Assembly: GCA_902779455.1 (NCBI GenBank)
Contig: CACZBS010000003.1
Coordinates: 62,001 to 126,000, forward strand
Source: an uncultured Prevotellaceae bacterium
GTDB taxonomy: Bacteria; Bacteroidota; Bacteroidia; Bacteroidales; Bacteroidaceae
Direction of reading: 5' to 3'
DNA length: 64,000 nt
A program made the translations under genes and the position numbers. Below the pieces are notes generated by a model. That model did no database searches. It had not been told where the DNA came from and worked only from the letters and a program-made list of their open reading frames with translations. Positions 1-8,797 of this stretch are shown here, piece by piece (the first letter of the stretch is position 1; every line of letters starts with the position of its first letter).

Positions 1-3000
1 GTTCTGCGAGTTGCAGTGGATGGCGAAATACTTGGCGCCGGCGGGCAGGTTGGCACGGAACCGACCGAAGTAGCTCTTCGGGGCCTCATACTCGTTGACG
101 AGGTTGTCGGCCTTGAAGTCGCTGACCTGATTGCCCTCGGTGGAGTAGAGCACCTCGAAGGTCTCGTTCCATACGCCGGCGAGGCTCTGTGCGAAGATGG
201 TGACGGTCTGCTCCTCGCCTGACAGCTCCGGCGAGACGAGCCAGTCGTTGTTCTTGTTGCCAGGGGCATTGTTAGCCTTGAAGCAGGCAAGGAACTGCGA
301 GCCCGTGTTGGCCTCGAACTCAGGATGAGCCTTCATCTGAGCCTCAGTGACGCCAGCCTCGCGGAAATTGAAGGTCAGGAAGGCCTGCGGCTGGTTCATG
401 CCGGGCCACCAGAGGCCGTTGATGCCGGCCGTGGCGGTGCGGTCCTGATCGTAGTTGCCCCACTGTCCGAAGGACGTCGAGAACGTCTCGTAGCCCTCGA
501 AGCTCTCGGTGACCGAGTTCTTGCCCGTGACGGGCGTCCACTGCAGCAGCGACTTGCCGTCGGCCGATGCGGCGACGAGGTTCGTGACGGCCTCCAGCTG
601 CGAGGCGACGATGCGGAGGGGCTGCTCGGCGGTGGTGTTGTCGTCCTCGTCGAGGTCATAGTCGTAGCTGACGACGGCCCACACGCGCGACTGCTCGGGG
701 TCGGTGGCCACGGTCTGATAGTCGAAGGCATAGCGTGCGCGGTCGAAGGAGGCGAGAGCGCCGTCGGCCTCGAAGGACTTCACGTTCTGTCCGTTGACGA
801 AGACGCTGACCTGATAGCCCTTGGCCTCGCGGTCGCCCACGTTGTGGACGGTGACGTCGACGTGAGCCTTCTGTCCGGCCGTGGTGCGGCTCTGCACGTC
901 GGCATAGACGGCGAGGTCATACTGGTTGACATTGCGGAAGTTGACGTCGTCGATGGCGATGAGCCGCAGCTGCGGGTCGTTGAGCTCGGCGACGAACGAT
1001 GCCGTCACGTACTTGGCCTCCTTGTAGGCCGAGAGGTCGATGCTGCAGACGACGAAGGCCTCCTCCTTCTGCTCGGCGAAGTTGAGCGTCATGACGGTGT
1101 CGGCCTGGGCCTCGCCGTTCTTCTGGATGGCCACCTTCAGCACGTTCTTCGAGCCCGGGTCGCCGTAGGCAGCGAAGACGAGCTTCGGCGTGACGGCGCC
1201 GGCCAGCGAGACCTTGCCCGAGGTGAGCGTGGCCACGGCGCCAGCCCGCTCCGACTCGACCGCCGTGAGGCAGTTGTCGCCGTCGGACGACATGCCAGAG
1301 TACATGCGCCACGACGTGCTGGCGTCATTCGAGCGCGTAGCCCAGATGCCCTTGAGGCCGCTGCTGAGGAATCCCTCCATGAAGGGCAGGGTGTAGGGAG
1401 CGCCATGGATGAGCGGCGCAGCGAGTGCGGCGTTCGACTCGCCCAGCTCGTTGACGGCCGAGACGCCGTAGATGGTCTGTCCCTGAGCGCCCGTCTGGGG
1501 TACGCCGCTGACGGTGTAGGTCATGTCGGTGACGTCGCTCTTCACCTTCGTCAGCTGGTTGTTGATGACGCCATAGATGTTATAGGTCAGTTCCTCCGTG
1601 TCGACGTAGCCGCCGTTCTGGCCCTCCACAGGAGCCTGCCATGAGAGCGTGGCCGTGCCGTCGAGGTTGTCGGCCAGCGCCACCTGCTGAGGCACGGCGG
1701 GCGCATCGGTGCCGACGTAGACGGAAGCCGTGGCCGTCAGTCCGGCGCCAGCCTCGTTGTAGGCCGTGACGCCATAGACGACGTTGCCGTTGACGGCATC
1801 CTCGTCGACGAAGGTGTAGTGCTGTCCGGGCACGACGTCAGTCAGGGTCGTGACGAGATCCTGCTGCTCGCCGCGGGTGATGACGATGCGCGAGAGGCTC
1901 TCGAGCTGGGTGCCGTCGTTGGCCACGGTGGGCGCGTCGAAGTCGATGGTGACGATGAGGTCGCCGTCCTGAGCTGCCTTGAGCTGCAGGTTCTTCACGC
2001 TGTCGGGCGTGATGAGCAGCTGTCCGGCCGAGACGCTGAGGTTGTCGATCATGAGGGCGTTCTGCAGGGCGGGGCTGGTGCAATGGAAGGCGAAGCGATA
2101 GTCGCCCGTCTGCTTCACCTTGATCTCGCCCGTCATCTCAATCGGGCTCTGGTGGTTAGTGGTCGAGACGACCGTCTCGGGGATCAGCACCTCGTAGGCC
2201 GAGGGATCCTCGCCTATGCCGCAGGCCACGGCCAGCCGCTCCTTGAAGGCCGGCGAGATGCTGTTGGCCAGGAACTTCACCTCGTAGGCGATGCCCTCCA
2301 TGAGGTGGATGGGCGGCGTGAGCACCCAGTCGTCGGCTGCCGTGTACTTGGCATAGCTGTAGCGCATGCGTCCGCTGGTGGAGTCGAAGTGGATGAAGTC
2401 CCACGTGTTGCCGTCGCCGTTGAGGTCGATGGTGGTGTAGGCCGTGCCGGCATCGGGGCTCTCGAAGTCGTCGGTGAAGGGCACGTCGTACGGCTGTCCC
2501 ACCTTGATGATGTCCGACTTGGCGCTGACGCCCTCGACGTCGTCGCGGAAGGGCACGATCTTATAATAATAGCCATTATACTTCATGCCGGCCAAGGACT
2601 CCGTGAACGTGGTCTTGGTCGTGGCCGAGACCACCTTCACCTCGCCCGGATAGCGATAGACGTCGTAGGTCAGGGCGTCCTTGACGTAGCCGCCGTGCTG
2701 GCCAACGTTGCCGGCCCAGGTCAGCGTGGCCTCGCCGCTCTCCTCATTGTAGGCCAGCTGGACGTTGGTGGGCATGGGCGTGTCAGTGCCTACCCACCCT
2801 ACGGCCACGTTGCGGCGGCCCTCATGGCCACCGGCCGTGAGCACGACGACCACCTTCTGGCGTCCGTCGCCCTTGGGGTTGACGATCTTGGCCACGTAGT
2901 CGCCGGGCTGTGCATCGCCCTCCATGGGGTTGGCATCGTCGTCGTTGAACGTCAGCACGTAGTGGACGGTGCCCGTCAGGGGCTCGCCGCTGACAGTCGT

Positions 3001-4137
3001 CGTGGGGACGGTGAATCCGGCCAGTCCGACGCCGGCGCCCACCTCGGAGGGGAAGCTGACCATCATCTGCTCGATGTCGGCCGGGGCCTCGTCGTCGGGC
3101 TCATAGAGGACGTTCAGACAGGTGTACTCCTCGACCTCGGGCAGGTAGGCGATGAGCTCGGTGTGGCCCGTCGTGACGTCGACCTCGCAGAGGCGCCCGA
3201 GCATCAGCTCCTCCTCCTCGTCGATCTCCGTGGCCTGCATGTAGAGGCGGTCGGTCTTGCGGTCGAAGGTCATGCTCTCGAAGACGGCGGCGAAGGGGAA
3301 GTCGAGCGTGCCAATGTAGGTCAGGCGTCCGTTCTGCTTGTCGACGGAGCAGAAGCTGCCGTTCTCGGTGACACCATACATCTGGCCCTTCGAGTTGATG
3401 GCCAGCATGACGACGGTCGAGTCGCTCCTGGTGATGATCTCGCGCGACATGTTCTCATAGTCGATGCGGAGGAACGAGTTGCCGCTCGAGCCGTCCTGCT
3501 TCCATCCGTAGCAGATGCCCGTCGTGGGGTCCCAGTCGGCAGCCTTGACGATGAAGTTCTGGGCGTTCAGGCTGGTGCGGTGCATGCCCGTCGGCTCCCA
3601 TGTGTCGGCGTCCCATTCGCAGTAGTACCACTTGCCGGCGCCGGCGCCGGTGTAGGGCAGGTCGATGCTGGCCACGCCGTGCAGCTTGTGGTTGTAGTAG
3701 GCGCCGCGGCCGTTGAGGTCGAAGTCGACGTCGGCCATCGGCTCGCGCACGAAGCCGTTCACCTGGCTGAACTTATAGAAGCCATACTCCAGGAGCATGC
3801 GGCCCTCCACCTCGTTGTACTGCAGCATGCCCGAGAACGTGAGCGGCTTCTCGCCCTCGGCCACGGGGCGCACGTAGCTGCGGTGGCCGGGACGGAGGCG
3901 CCGCATCTTCTCCTCGGCCATGGGCAGCTTGATGCCCTCGGCCTTGAGGCGCTCCACGAGTCGGTCGCCGAAGGACGTGCCTTCGGTCGGGGTGTTGCTC
4001 ACTGGCTGGCTCAGGTTGACGATGGCGGTCGTCGGCTGAGCCTTCAGCTGCTGGCGTGCGGTCTGTGCCTGGGCCGTCGTGGCGGCAAGCATCATGGCCG
4101 ATGCCAGAAGGAATTGTGTCAATGTTGTTTTCTTCAT
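1..4137 (-). CDS. Large secreted protein with FN3 and choice-of-anchor J (cleaved-adhesin-like) modules, C-terminus beyond window
   Basis: One uninterrupted minus-strand reading frame runs from an ATG at 4137 to the left edge, giving at least 1379 codons without a stop; its C-terminus lies outside. The N-terminus (MKKTTLTQFLLASAMM..., ending AQAQ) is a typical signal peptide. Residues ~60-330 contain propeller-like text with short acidic turns. FN3-like segments start near 453 and 812 (pattern P-x-N/Q-V-x-L...A-T-L-x-W). Choice-of-anchor J / cleaved-adhesin-like segments begin near 550, 916 and 1207 (PF-x-x-x-F-E-S/G...W). A CARDB-like segment lies near 1068 (VTVHNVGDREAKGY). Proteins of this build are exported surface or secreted proteins of Bacteroidota, some of them proteases or adhesins. 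No catalytic motif is visible in the part present, so function is open. A promoter-like site lies about 60 nt upstream. Confidence 0.85.
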   Translation of the reverse strand, partial: MKKTTLTQFLLASAMMLAATTAQAQTARQQLKAQPTTAIVNLSQPVSNTPTEGTSFGDRLVERLKAEGIKLPMAEEKMRRLRPGHRSYVRPVAEGEKPLTFSGMLQYNEVEGRMLLEYGFYKFSQVNGFVREPMADVDFDLNGRGAYYNHKLHGVASIDLPYTGAGAGKWYYCEWDADTWEPTGMHRTSLNAQNFIVKAADWDPTTGICYGWKQDGSSGNSFLRIDYENMSREIITRSDSTVVMLAINSKGQMYGVTENGSFCSVDKQNGRLTYIGTLDFPFAAVFESMTFDRKTDRLYMQATEIDEEEELMLGRLCEVDVTTGHTELIAYLPEVEEYTCLNVLYEPDDEAPADIEQMMVSFPSEVGAGVGLAGFTVPTTTVSGEPLTGTVHYVLTFNDDDANPMEGDAQPGDYVAKIVNPKGDGRQKVVVVLTAGGHEGRRNVAVGWVGTDTPMPTNVQLAYNEESGEATLTWAGNVGQHGGYVKDALTYDVYRYPGEVKVVSATTKTTFTESLAGMKYNGYYYKIVPFRDDVEGVSAKSDIIKVGQPYDVPFTDDFESPDAGTAYTTIDLNGDGNTWDFIHFDSTSGRMRYSYAKYTAADDWVLTPPIHLMEGIAYEVKFLANSISPAFKERLAVACGIGEDPSAYEVLIPETVVSTTNHQSPIEMTGEIKVKQTGDYRFAFHCTSPALQNALMIDNLSVSAGQLLITPDSVKNLQLKAAQDGDLIVTIDFDAPTVANDGTQLESLSRIVITRGEQQDLVTTLTDVVPGQHYTFVDEDAVNGNVVYGVTAYNEAGAGLTATASVYVGTDAPAVPQQVALADNLDGTATLSWQAPVEGQNGGYVDTEELTYNIYGVINNQLTKVKSDVTDMTYTVSGVPQTGAQGQTIYGVSAVNELGESNAALAAPLIHGAPYTLPFMEGFLSSGLKGIWATRSNDASTSWRMYSGMSSDGDNCLTAVESERAGAVATLTSGKVSLAGAVTPKLVFAAYGDPGSKNVLKVAIQKNGEAQADTVMTLNFAEQKEEAFVVCSIDLSAYKEAKYVTASFVAELNDPQLRLIAIDDVNFRNVNQYDLAVYADVQSRTTAGQKAHVDVTVHNVGDREAKGYQVSVFVNGQNVKSFEADGALASFDRARYAFDYQTVATDPEQSRVWAVVSYDYDLDEDDNTTAEQPLRIVASQLEAVTNLVAASADGKSLLQWTPVTGKNSVTESFEGYETFSTSFGQWGNYDQDRTATAGINGLWWPGMNQPQAFLTFNFREAGVTEAQMKAHPEFEANTGSQFLACFKANNAPGNKNNDWLVSPELSGEEQTVTIFAQSLAGVWNETFEVLYSTEGNQVSDFKADNLVNEYEAPKSYFGRFRANLPAGAKYFAIHCNSQN

Positions 4138-4197
4138 ATCGTGATAGTTTAATCTGTAAGTTTTAGCCGATGTTTAGTCGAAAGGACAATATGCGTG

Positions 4198-4229
4198 CAA
4201 ATATACGCATTATTTATGAAAACGACAAA
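4198..4229 (-). promoter_or_regulatory. Bacteroidota-type promoter for the anchor-J protein
   Basis: On the minus strand TATATTTG (4198-4205) matches the -7 consensus TAnnTTTG, and TTTG (4226-4229) lies 20 nt upstream as the -33 box. It is about 60 nt before the ATG at 4137. Confidence 0.6.
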
Positions 4230-4256
4230 AAAAACAAAGGAAAAAAGACGTCGGGC

Positions 4257-4350
4257 AAAACTAAAATCACGGCGTGACGACATAAAATCTCAGTGTGATT
4301 TTAATAAATCTCAGTGTGACGAAATAAAATCACACTGAGATTTTAGTTTT
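4257..4350. repeat. 94-bp palindromic element (family R), copy 1
   Basis: The element begins AAAACTAAAATCAC and ends GATTTTAGTTTT. It is built of alternating AAAATCACACTGAGATTTTA-type words and a CACGGCGTG word. A copy in the opposite orientation and of exactly the same length lies at 32285-32378. The rest of the gap between 4137 and 4397 holds only the promoter and AT-rich sequence. Confidence 0.7.
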
Positions 4351-4396
4351 GGACGACGTTTCCCGTACGAACTTGTTCCCCTTGCAATGGCTATGC

Positions 4397-6529
4397 TCAG
4401 CGGACCACGACCTTGCGGCCATCGCTGATGTAGATGCCGCCGCGGGCGGGCTCGTCGACGGGGCGGCCCTGCAGGTCGTAGTAGTTCGCGGTCCTCAGTT
4501 CATCGTTCACGGTCCGGATGCCCTCGGTCGAGGGGTCGGTGTAGTCGATGCCAGTCAGCCGGGCCGAGGCGGCGGGCCCGACGGTGATGTTGAAGACGAA
4601 GGTTGCCTGTGCATACTCCTTCGGGTTCTTGCGATAGCGGAGGGCCTGGCGGATGGTGTAGGTCTTGCCCTCAGTGCACTTGCCGGGATACTGGCCGAGC
4701 GAGAAGGTCAGCGACGAGGGCTGGAACTCGGAGAAGAGCATGCCCGAGCTGTACTGGCTGACGTTGCCCGCGGCCGTGAACCAGTGGCCGTAGCCGTTGG
4801 CGGTGCTGCCGCTCTGGACGAGCTCGCCCGTGGGTCGGACGGCGTAGAACATGATGCGGCCGTTGGCAGGGCCCTGGCTCGACCACTCCTGCATCTTGGT
4901 GTTGATGCTCGTGAGCTGCAGCTGGAAGGCGGTGCCGAGGGTGGCGGCAGCCTGTCCGCCGACGCTGACGGTGGTGCCGGTATAGGCGGTGGCGTCGCGG
5001 GGGAAGGTGACGTCGTAGGTGAAGGTGGCGTCGGCGATGGGTCGGCCATCGAGCGTGGGCTCGGCATAGACCATGGCGCGCGAGCCGAGGTCGGTGCCCT
5101 CGATGCTGAAGCGATAGGGCCACATGTCGTCGTGATCGATGGTCTCGTCCCACTTGTGCTGGAAGTAGGTCTTCAGGGCGGGCGCGACGACGAGCCAGAG
5201 GCGGCTGACGCCCTCGGGCACGCGGAAGGCGTAGTCCTCGGTGACGACGCGTGTGCCCTGGCAGTAGACGCTGTCGGCGGAGAAATACTGGCGCGAGCCG
5301 TCGTCCATCAGGGCCACGTAGCCCATGCGGAAGCCACGCGAGGCGCGGGATCCGCCGTTGACATAGTGGCGGTTGTCGGTGGTCGACGTGCCGGTGTCGC
5401 CGTTGAGGTATTCGCCCGGATCGGCATCGAGCAGGGGTGCGCCGACGGCCAGGCCGGTCAGGTGGGTGACGACCTCCGTGCCGGCTGCGGGCACCTCGAG
5501 GGGAATGACGTTGAAGCCCGTCGACTGCGGACAGCTGTAGTGGGCCACCTGATATTCGCCCTCGTCGGTCAGCACGCAGCGGTAGGTGAAGTCGCCGATG
5601 TAATTATTGCGGTAGGGGGCGCAGGCGTCGAAGTCCCACGTGGCGCAGCGGCAGGCATAGTCGAAGTAGAGGCGGTAGAGGTCGCGGACCGACAGCTTCT
5701 TGAGGGCCATGAGCGACTGGTTGAAGTCGACGGCGCCCGTCATGGGCTGGCGCCACACCTGTGCGACGGTCGTGATGTCGTCGTAGTGCTGGCAGAGGTA
5801 GTAGTGGAACCAGTAGGACTGATAGCGGTGCCACTCGTGGGTGTAGGCATAGTTGTGGCTGTTGCGGAAGACGCCGATGCTCTGGTTGAACATCTCGGCG
5901 GGGTACGACTGGTTGGCCTGCCACTGGGCCGTCTGCTCCCAGATGGTCTGTCCGTTGCCGACGGGCAGGTGGAAGCCGGTGCCGATGGTCGTCGACGACT
6001 GGTGGTTGTGGCCGCAGGCGGCAGCATAGCACATATAGTGGAACGAATGGCCCACCTCGTGAGCCACCGAGTGGCCGACGGGATGGCAGGGCTGGGGGTT
6101 GACCCACAGGGCGTTGACCTCGAAGTCGTAGCCCGAGCCGTAGCAGCTCCACTCGTCGGTGTGGAGCAGCAGCACCATCATCTTATACTTGTTGAGATTG
6201 GTCGTCAGCGTGTCGACGAAGCCCAGCTTGCGATACTCCAGGTCGTAGAACGCCTGGCACTTACGCATCAGGTCGTCCAGGTCGATGTAGTAGAAGTCGC
6301 TGCGGGGCAGCTCGTTGGGCTTCTTGGTGTAGCCGTTGTCCCAGAAGATGACGATGTCGTCGTTCTCCACCGAGCGGCTCTTCGACCATGTGTGGGTGCC
6401 GTCGGGGTCGCTCTCGGCGTAGAGGCTGCTGTTCCAGCGCCACTCGTCGGGGATGTAGACTTTCTTTTGTGCAGCTGCCGTGGCTGCGAAGGCTGTCAGA
6501 AGACAGACGATGTAGAATAATCGTTTCAT
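4397..6529 (-). CDS. Secreted HEVGH-motif protein (DUF6055-like putative zinc metallopeptidase)
   Basis: 710 residues with a signal peptide (MKRLFYIVCLLTAFAATAAA). The motif H157-E-V-G-H161 within AHEVGHSFHYM fits a gluzincin-type HExxH zinc site. It is followed by aromatic-rich, Trp/His-rich sequence and a C-terminal beta-sandwich-like half. This pattern resembles the DUF6055 family, which is often found near carbohydrate-active enzymes. The protein ends with YDLQGRPV...GGIYISDGRKVVVR, a tail shared with other secreted proteins in this window and probably a sorting signal. Whether it cleaves peptides is inferred only from HExxH. Its upstream neighbour (CotH-like, ending at 6802) is separated by a 204-bp inverted repeat. 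The long plus-strand frame over the same region is a high-GC shadow. Confidence 0.85.
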   Translation of the reverse strand: MKRLFYIVCLLTAFAATAAAQKKVYIPDEWRWNSSLYAESDPDGTHTWSKSRSVENDDIVIFWDNGYTKKPNELPRSDFYYIDLDDLMRKCQAFYDLEYRKLGFVDTLTTNLNKYKMMVLLLHTDEWSCYGSGYDFEVNALWVNPQPCHPVGHSVAHEVGHSFHYMCYAAACGHNHQSSTTIGTGFHLPVGNGQTIWEQTAQWQANQSYPAEMFNQSIGVFRNSHNYAYTHEWHRYQSYWFHYYLCQHYDDITTVAQVWRQPMTGAVDFNQSLMALKKLSVRDLYRLYFDYACRCATWDFDACAPYRNNYIGDFTYRCVLTDEGEYQVAHYSCPQSTGFNVIPLEVPAAGTEVVTHLTGLAVGAPLLDADPGEYLNGDTGTSTTDNRHYVNGGSRASRGFRMGYVALMDDGSRQYFSADSVYCQGTRVVTEDYAFRVPEGVSRLWLVVAPALKTYFQHKWDETIDHDDMWPYRFSIEGTDLGSRAMVYAEPTLDGRPIADATFTYDVTFPRDATAYTGTTVSVGGQAAATLGTAFQLQLTSINTKMQEWSSQGPANGRIMFYAVRPTGELVQSGSTANGYGHWFTAAGNVSQYSSGMLFSEFQPSSLTFSLGQYPGKCTEGKTYTIRQALRYRKNPKEYAQATFVFNITVGPAASARLTGIDYTDPSTEGIRTVNDELRTANYYDLQGRPVDEPARGGIYISDGRKVVVR

Positions 6530-6576
6530 ATATCCTTGATGCTTTTAGTGATCTAATAAAAATCGGTATGATAATA

Positions 6577-6780
6577 TTACAGACCCCACCCCCCAACCCC
6601 TCCCCTTGAAGGGAGGGGAGTAGCCTCCCCCGACCCCTCCCAAGGAGGGGAGAGGCTGCCGCACTGCCCGACGGGGATGACGGCGCAGCTACTCCCCTCC
6701 CTTCCGCTCGGCATCCCGAAGGGTGACGCTTGCTACCGAAGGGACGCAAGAAGGGGAGGGGTTGGGGGTGGGGTCTGTAA
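6577..6780. repeat. Inverted-repeat element, family A, copy 1
   Basis: The outer arms TTACAGACCCCACC... and ...GGTGGGGTCTGTAA are reverse complements over about 28 bp apart from one extra C. The middle carries CCCTCCTTGAAGGGAGGGG-like words and the core GCACTGCCCGACGGG. Related copies lie at 21382-21600 and at 63845 to the window end. The element fills most of the space between two codirectional genes. Confidence 0.8.
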
Positions 6781-6801
6781 CTTTACTCATTCTTATATTC
6801 T

Positions 6802-8706
6802 TTACCAATCCCAGCTGTAGTTGATCGTGAAGTGGACGGCGACGTTGACCTTGAGGAGGGTGCCCTGGTGGGGATAGCGGATCTGCATGGTGACGTCGTG
6901 GGCGTCGTCCCAGCACTGATACTGGTAGAGGCCGCAGTTCCAGTTCCACAGGTCCTGGAACACCTCGATGTAGACGTGGCCGTTGGCGTAGGGACCGGGG
7001 TTGCCGTCGGCGTCGAACCATCCGCCGAAGACGCCGTTGGTGCCGTTGATGCCCTCCGAGCCGTCAGTGCAGAGGGGGACGATCTCGACGGCAGCCTCGC
7101 TCAGCTGGCCCTCCGTGAGGCCCATCAGCCGCAGCACCTCAGCCTTGTCGACGTGGACTTGGGCGGTCTGGGAGTAGCCGAGGTCCCAGTCCATGGCGAC
7201 GTCGACGTCCACGGTGCCGCAGACCTTGTCGTCGCCAACGGGCGTGTCGTCAGGCACGGGGATGTTCTCAATCAGCGTGGTCATGAAGTCGCGGCGGTTG
7301 AGCAGCCACTGGTGCATCTTCCTGACCTCGGTGTTGAAGTTCTTGCCGACGATGGTCCAGCGGCGGTCCTCGCGCTCCGACGCGCCCTTGTTGAACTGCG
7401 ACACATACTTCAGGCACTCATCCCATCCGGCGCTGACGATGGAGTCCTTGACGGCGGCCCACTGCGCCTTGTAGGCTTCGACGAAGGCTGGGCAGCCGAA
7501 GAGGTCGGTGAAGAACTGCGGCACGGCGTTGTACTGGCCGTTGCGCTTCAGGGGATTCGAGCCCATGACGGTCTCGTGATAGTCAGTGAAAAAGGTGTGG
7601 CCGGTGTACATGTTGCCCCAGTCGAAGTCGTAGCCGCCGTCGAAATCCCACAGCGGACCCATGACCCACTTGCCGTCGCCGTCCTTGTGCATATAGATGG
7701 AGCGGGGGGCCGAGAGCTCGACGTTGTAGACGAACTCCTGGATCTGCAGATACTTAATAAACGAGGGGATGTCGAGCAGCTGCTCCACCTGCCCGTAGTC
7801 GCGGTCCTTGATGGCTTGCTCCAATCGGGCAAGCTCGGTGCGGACGGAGTCGCAGGTGTGGTTGGTGAAGCGCTCGTCGTCAGGATACTTCACGCAGACG
7901 GGCATGCGATAGACCTTCGAGGTGAAGTTGTCGGCGGCATAGGGGCTCTCGGCCGGGCCGTCGTCGACGTCGAGGGAGATGAGGATGCCGCGGTCGTCGC
8001 TGACGGCCACGCGGTTCTTGCCCTGCTGCACCTGCTCGGTGAGCTGATAGAGGCCGCGATAGTCGCCGTTGAGGAAAAGCTCGACGTAGCGGGTGTGGTT
8101 GGTGTAGGGCAGTCCGAGCCAGCGGCCGACGGCGAAGACGTAGGTGTTCATCAGGTCGGTCACGTCGCGATAGTTGGCCAGCAGCACCCAGCTCTTGGCC
8201 TTGGCCAGGCCGAGCATCTTGTGCTTCTCGAGGAGCTTCAGGCGATAGGGTTTCTTGTCGTACCAGAGGAACGAACTGTTGCCGCGGCCGCGGATCTGGG
8301 CGTCGGCGGAGAAGCTGGTGAAGGCGCCGCGGGCATTGAGCGAGAGGTGGCACGGGGTGTATTCGTCGCGCGAGGTGACGTCGCTGCCGTCGTTGGTCGT
8401 GATGTAGAGCTGGAACACCTCGTAGGGGTCCTTCGTCTCCACGGCGGGCTCGTCCCCGATGGTCAGGCTGTCGATCTTGGCTCGCTCGAAGGGTACGGCC
8501 GCCCCGCTCGTGACGTTGAACAGGATCTCCGCCAGGTCGTCGCTCAGCGTCATGTCGCGGATGCTGTCGACGACCACGGGGAAGTCCCACTGGGCGCCGC
8601 GGTCGGTCATGTGGACATGCAGTCGCTGCTGGGCCCCGGCGCGGTTAATGAAAAACGGACTATGAATCAAGAACAGCGCCAGCAATAGTAGCCATCGGCT
8701 TCGCAT
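6802..8706 (-). CDS. CotH kinase family secreted protein
   Basis: About 634 residues from the chosen ATG at 8706 (MRSRWLLLLALFLIHSPF..., signal peptide ending AGAQ). The frame stays open to 8742 through a run of Met/Thr codons, so 8742 is an alternative start, but the signal peptide begins best at 8706. Residues ~130-430 match the CotH kinase fold: IRGRGNSSFLWYDKKPYRLK, then an ELFLNGDYRGLYQLTEQV strand, then GPLWDFDGGYDFDW, whose acidic residues bind metal in CotH. In Bacillus CotH is an atypical secreted protein kinase; Bacteroidota homologues are exported and of mostly unknown role. The C-terminal ~100 residues look like a separate beta domain. It lies downstream of GH127, across a short repeat. 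Confidence 0.85.
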   Translation of the reverse strand: MRSRWLLLLALFLIHSPFFINRAGAQQRLHVHMTDRGAQWDFPVVVDSIRDMTLSDDLAEILFNVTSGAAVPFERAKIDSLTIGDEPAVETKDPYEVFQLYITTNDGSDVTSRDEYTPCHLSLNARGAFTSFSADAQIRGRGNSSFLWYDKKPYRLKLLEKHKMLGLAKAKSWVLLANYRDVTDLMNTYVFAVGRWLGLPYTNHTRYVELFLNGDYRGLYQLTEQVQQGKNRVAVSDDRGILISLDVDDGPAESPYAADNFTSKVYRMPVCVKYPDDERFTNHTCDSVRTELARLEQAIKDRDYGQVEQLLDIPSFIKYLQIQEFVYNVELSAPRSIYMHKDGDGKWVMGPLWDFDGGYDFDWGNMYTGHTFFTDYHETVMGSNPLKRNGQYNAVPQFFTDLFGCPAFVEAYKAQWAAVKDSIVSAGWDECLKYVSQFNKGASEREDRRWTIVGKNFNTEVRKMHQWLLNRRDFMTTLIENIPVPDDTPVGDDKVCGTVDVDVAMDWDLGYSQTAQVHVDKAEVLRLMGLTEGQLSEAAVEIVPLCTDGSEGINGTNGVFGGWFDADGNPGPYANGHVYIEVFQDLWNWNCGLYQYQCWDDAHDVTMQIRYPHQGTLLKVNVAVHFTINYSWDW

Positions 8707-8742
8707 CGTCATCGTCATCATCATCACCCTCCCCCTCATCAC

Positions 8743-8797
8743 TCATTGTACATTGTTCATTATACATTGTACATTATACATTGTACATTACTCATTG
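8743..8797. repeat. Short tandem repeat of a TACATTGT word
   Basis: Repeated ATTGTACATTATAC-type words, each partly palindromic, fill the gap between the CotH-like gene and GH127. They overlap the last codons of the GH127 gene, whose stop lies at 8788-8790. Confidence 0.7.

Noticed and set aside
1819-4152. 777-codon plus-strand frame opposite the anchor-J gene
   Set aside because: Its translation is Val/Gly/Asp/His-rich, has no signal peptide or motif and mirrors the high-GC codon pattern of the real minus-strand gene.
4349-6520. 723-codon plus-strand frame opposite the HEVGH protein
   Set aside because: The minus-strand product has a signal peptide, HExxH and the shared C-terminal motif; the plus-strand one has none.
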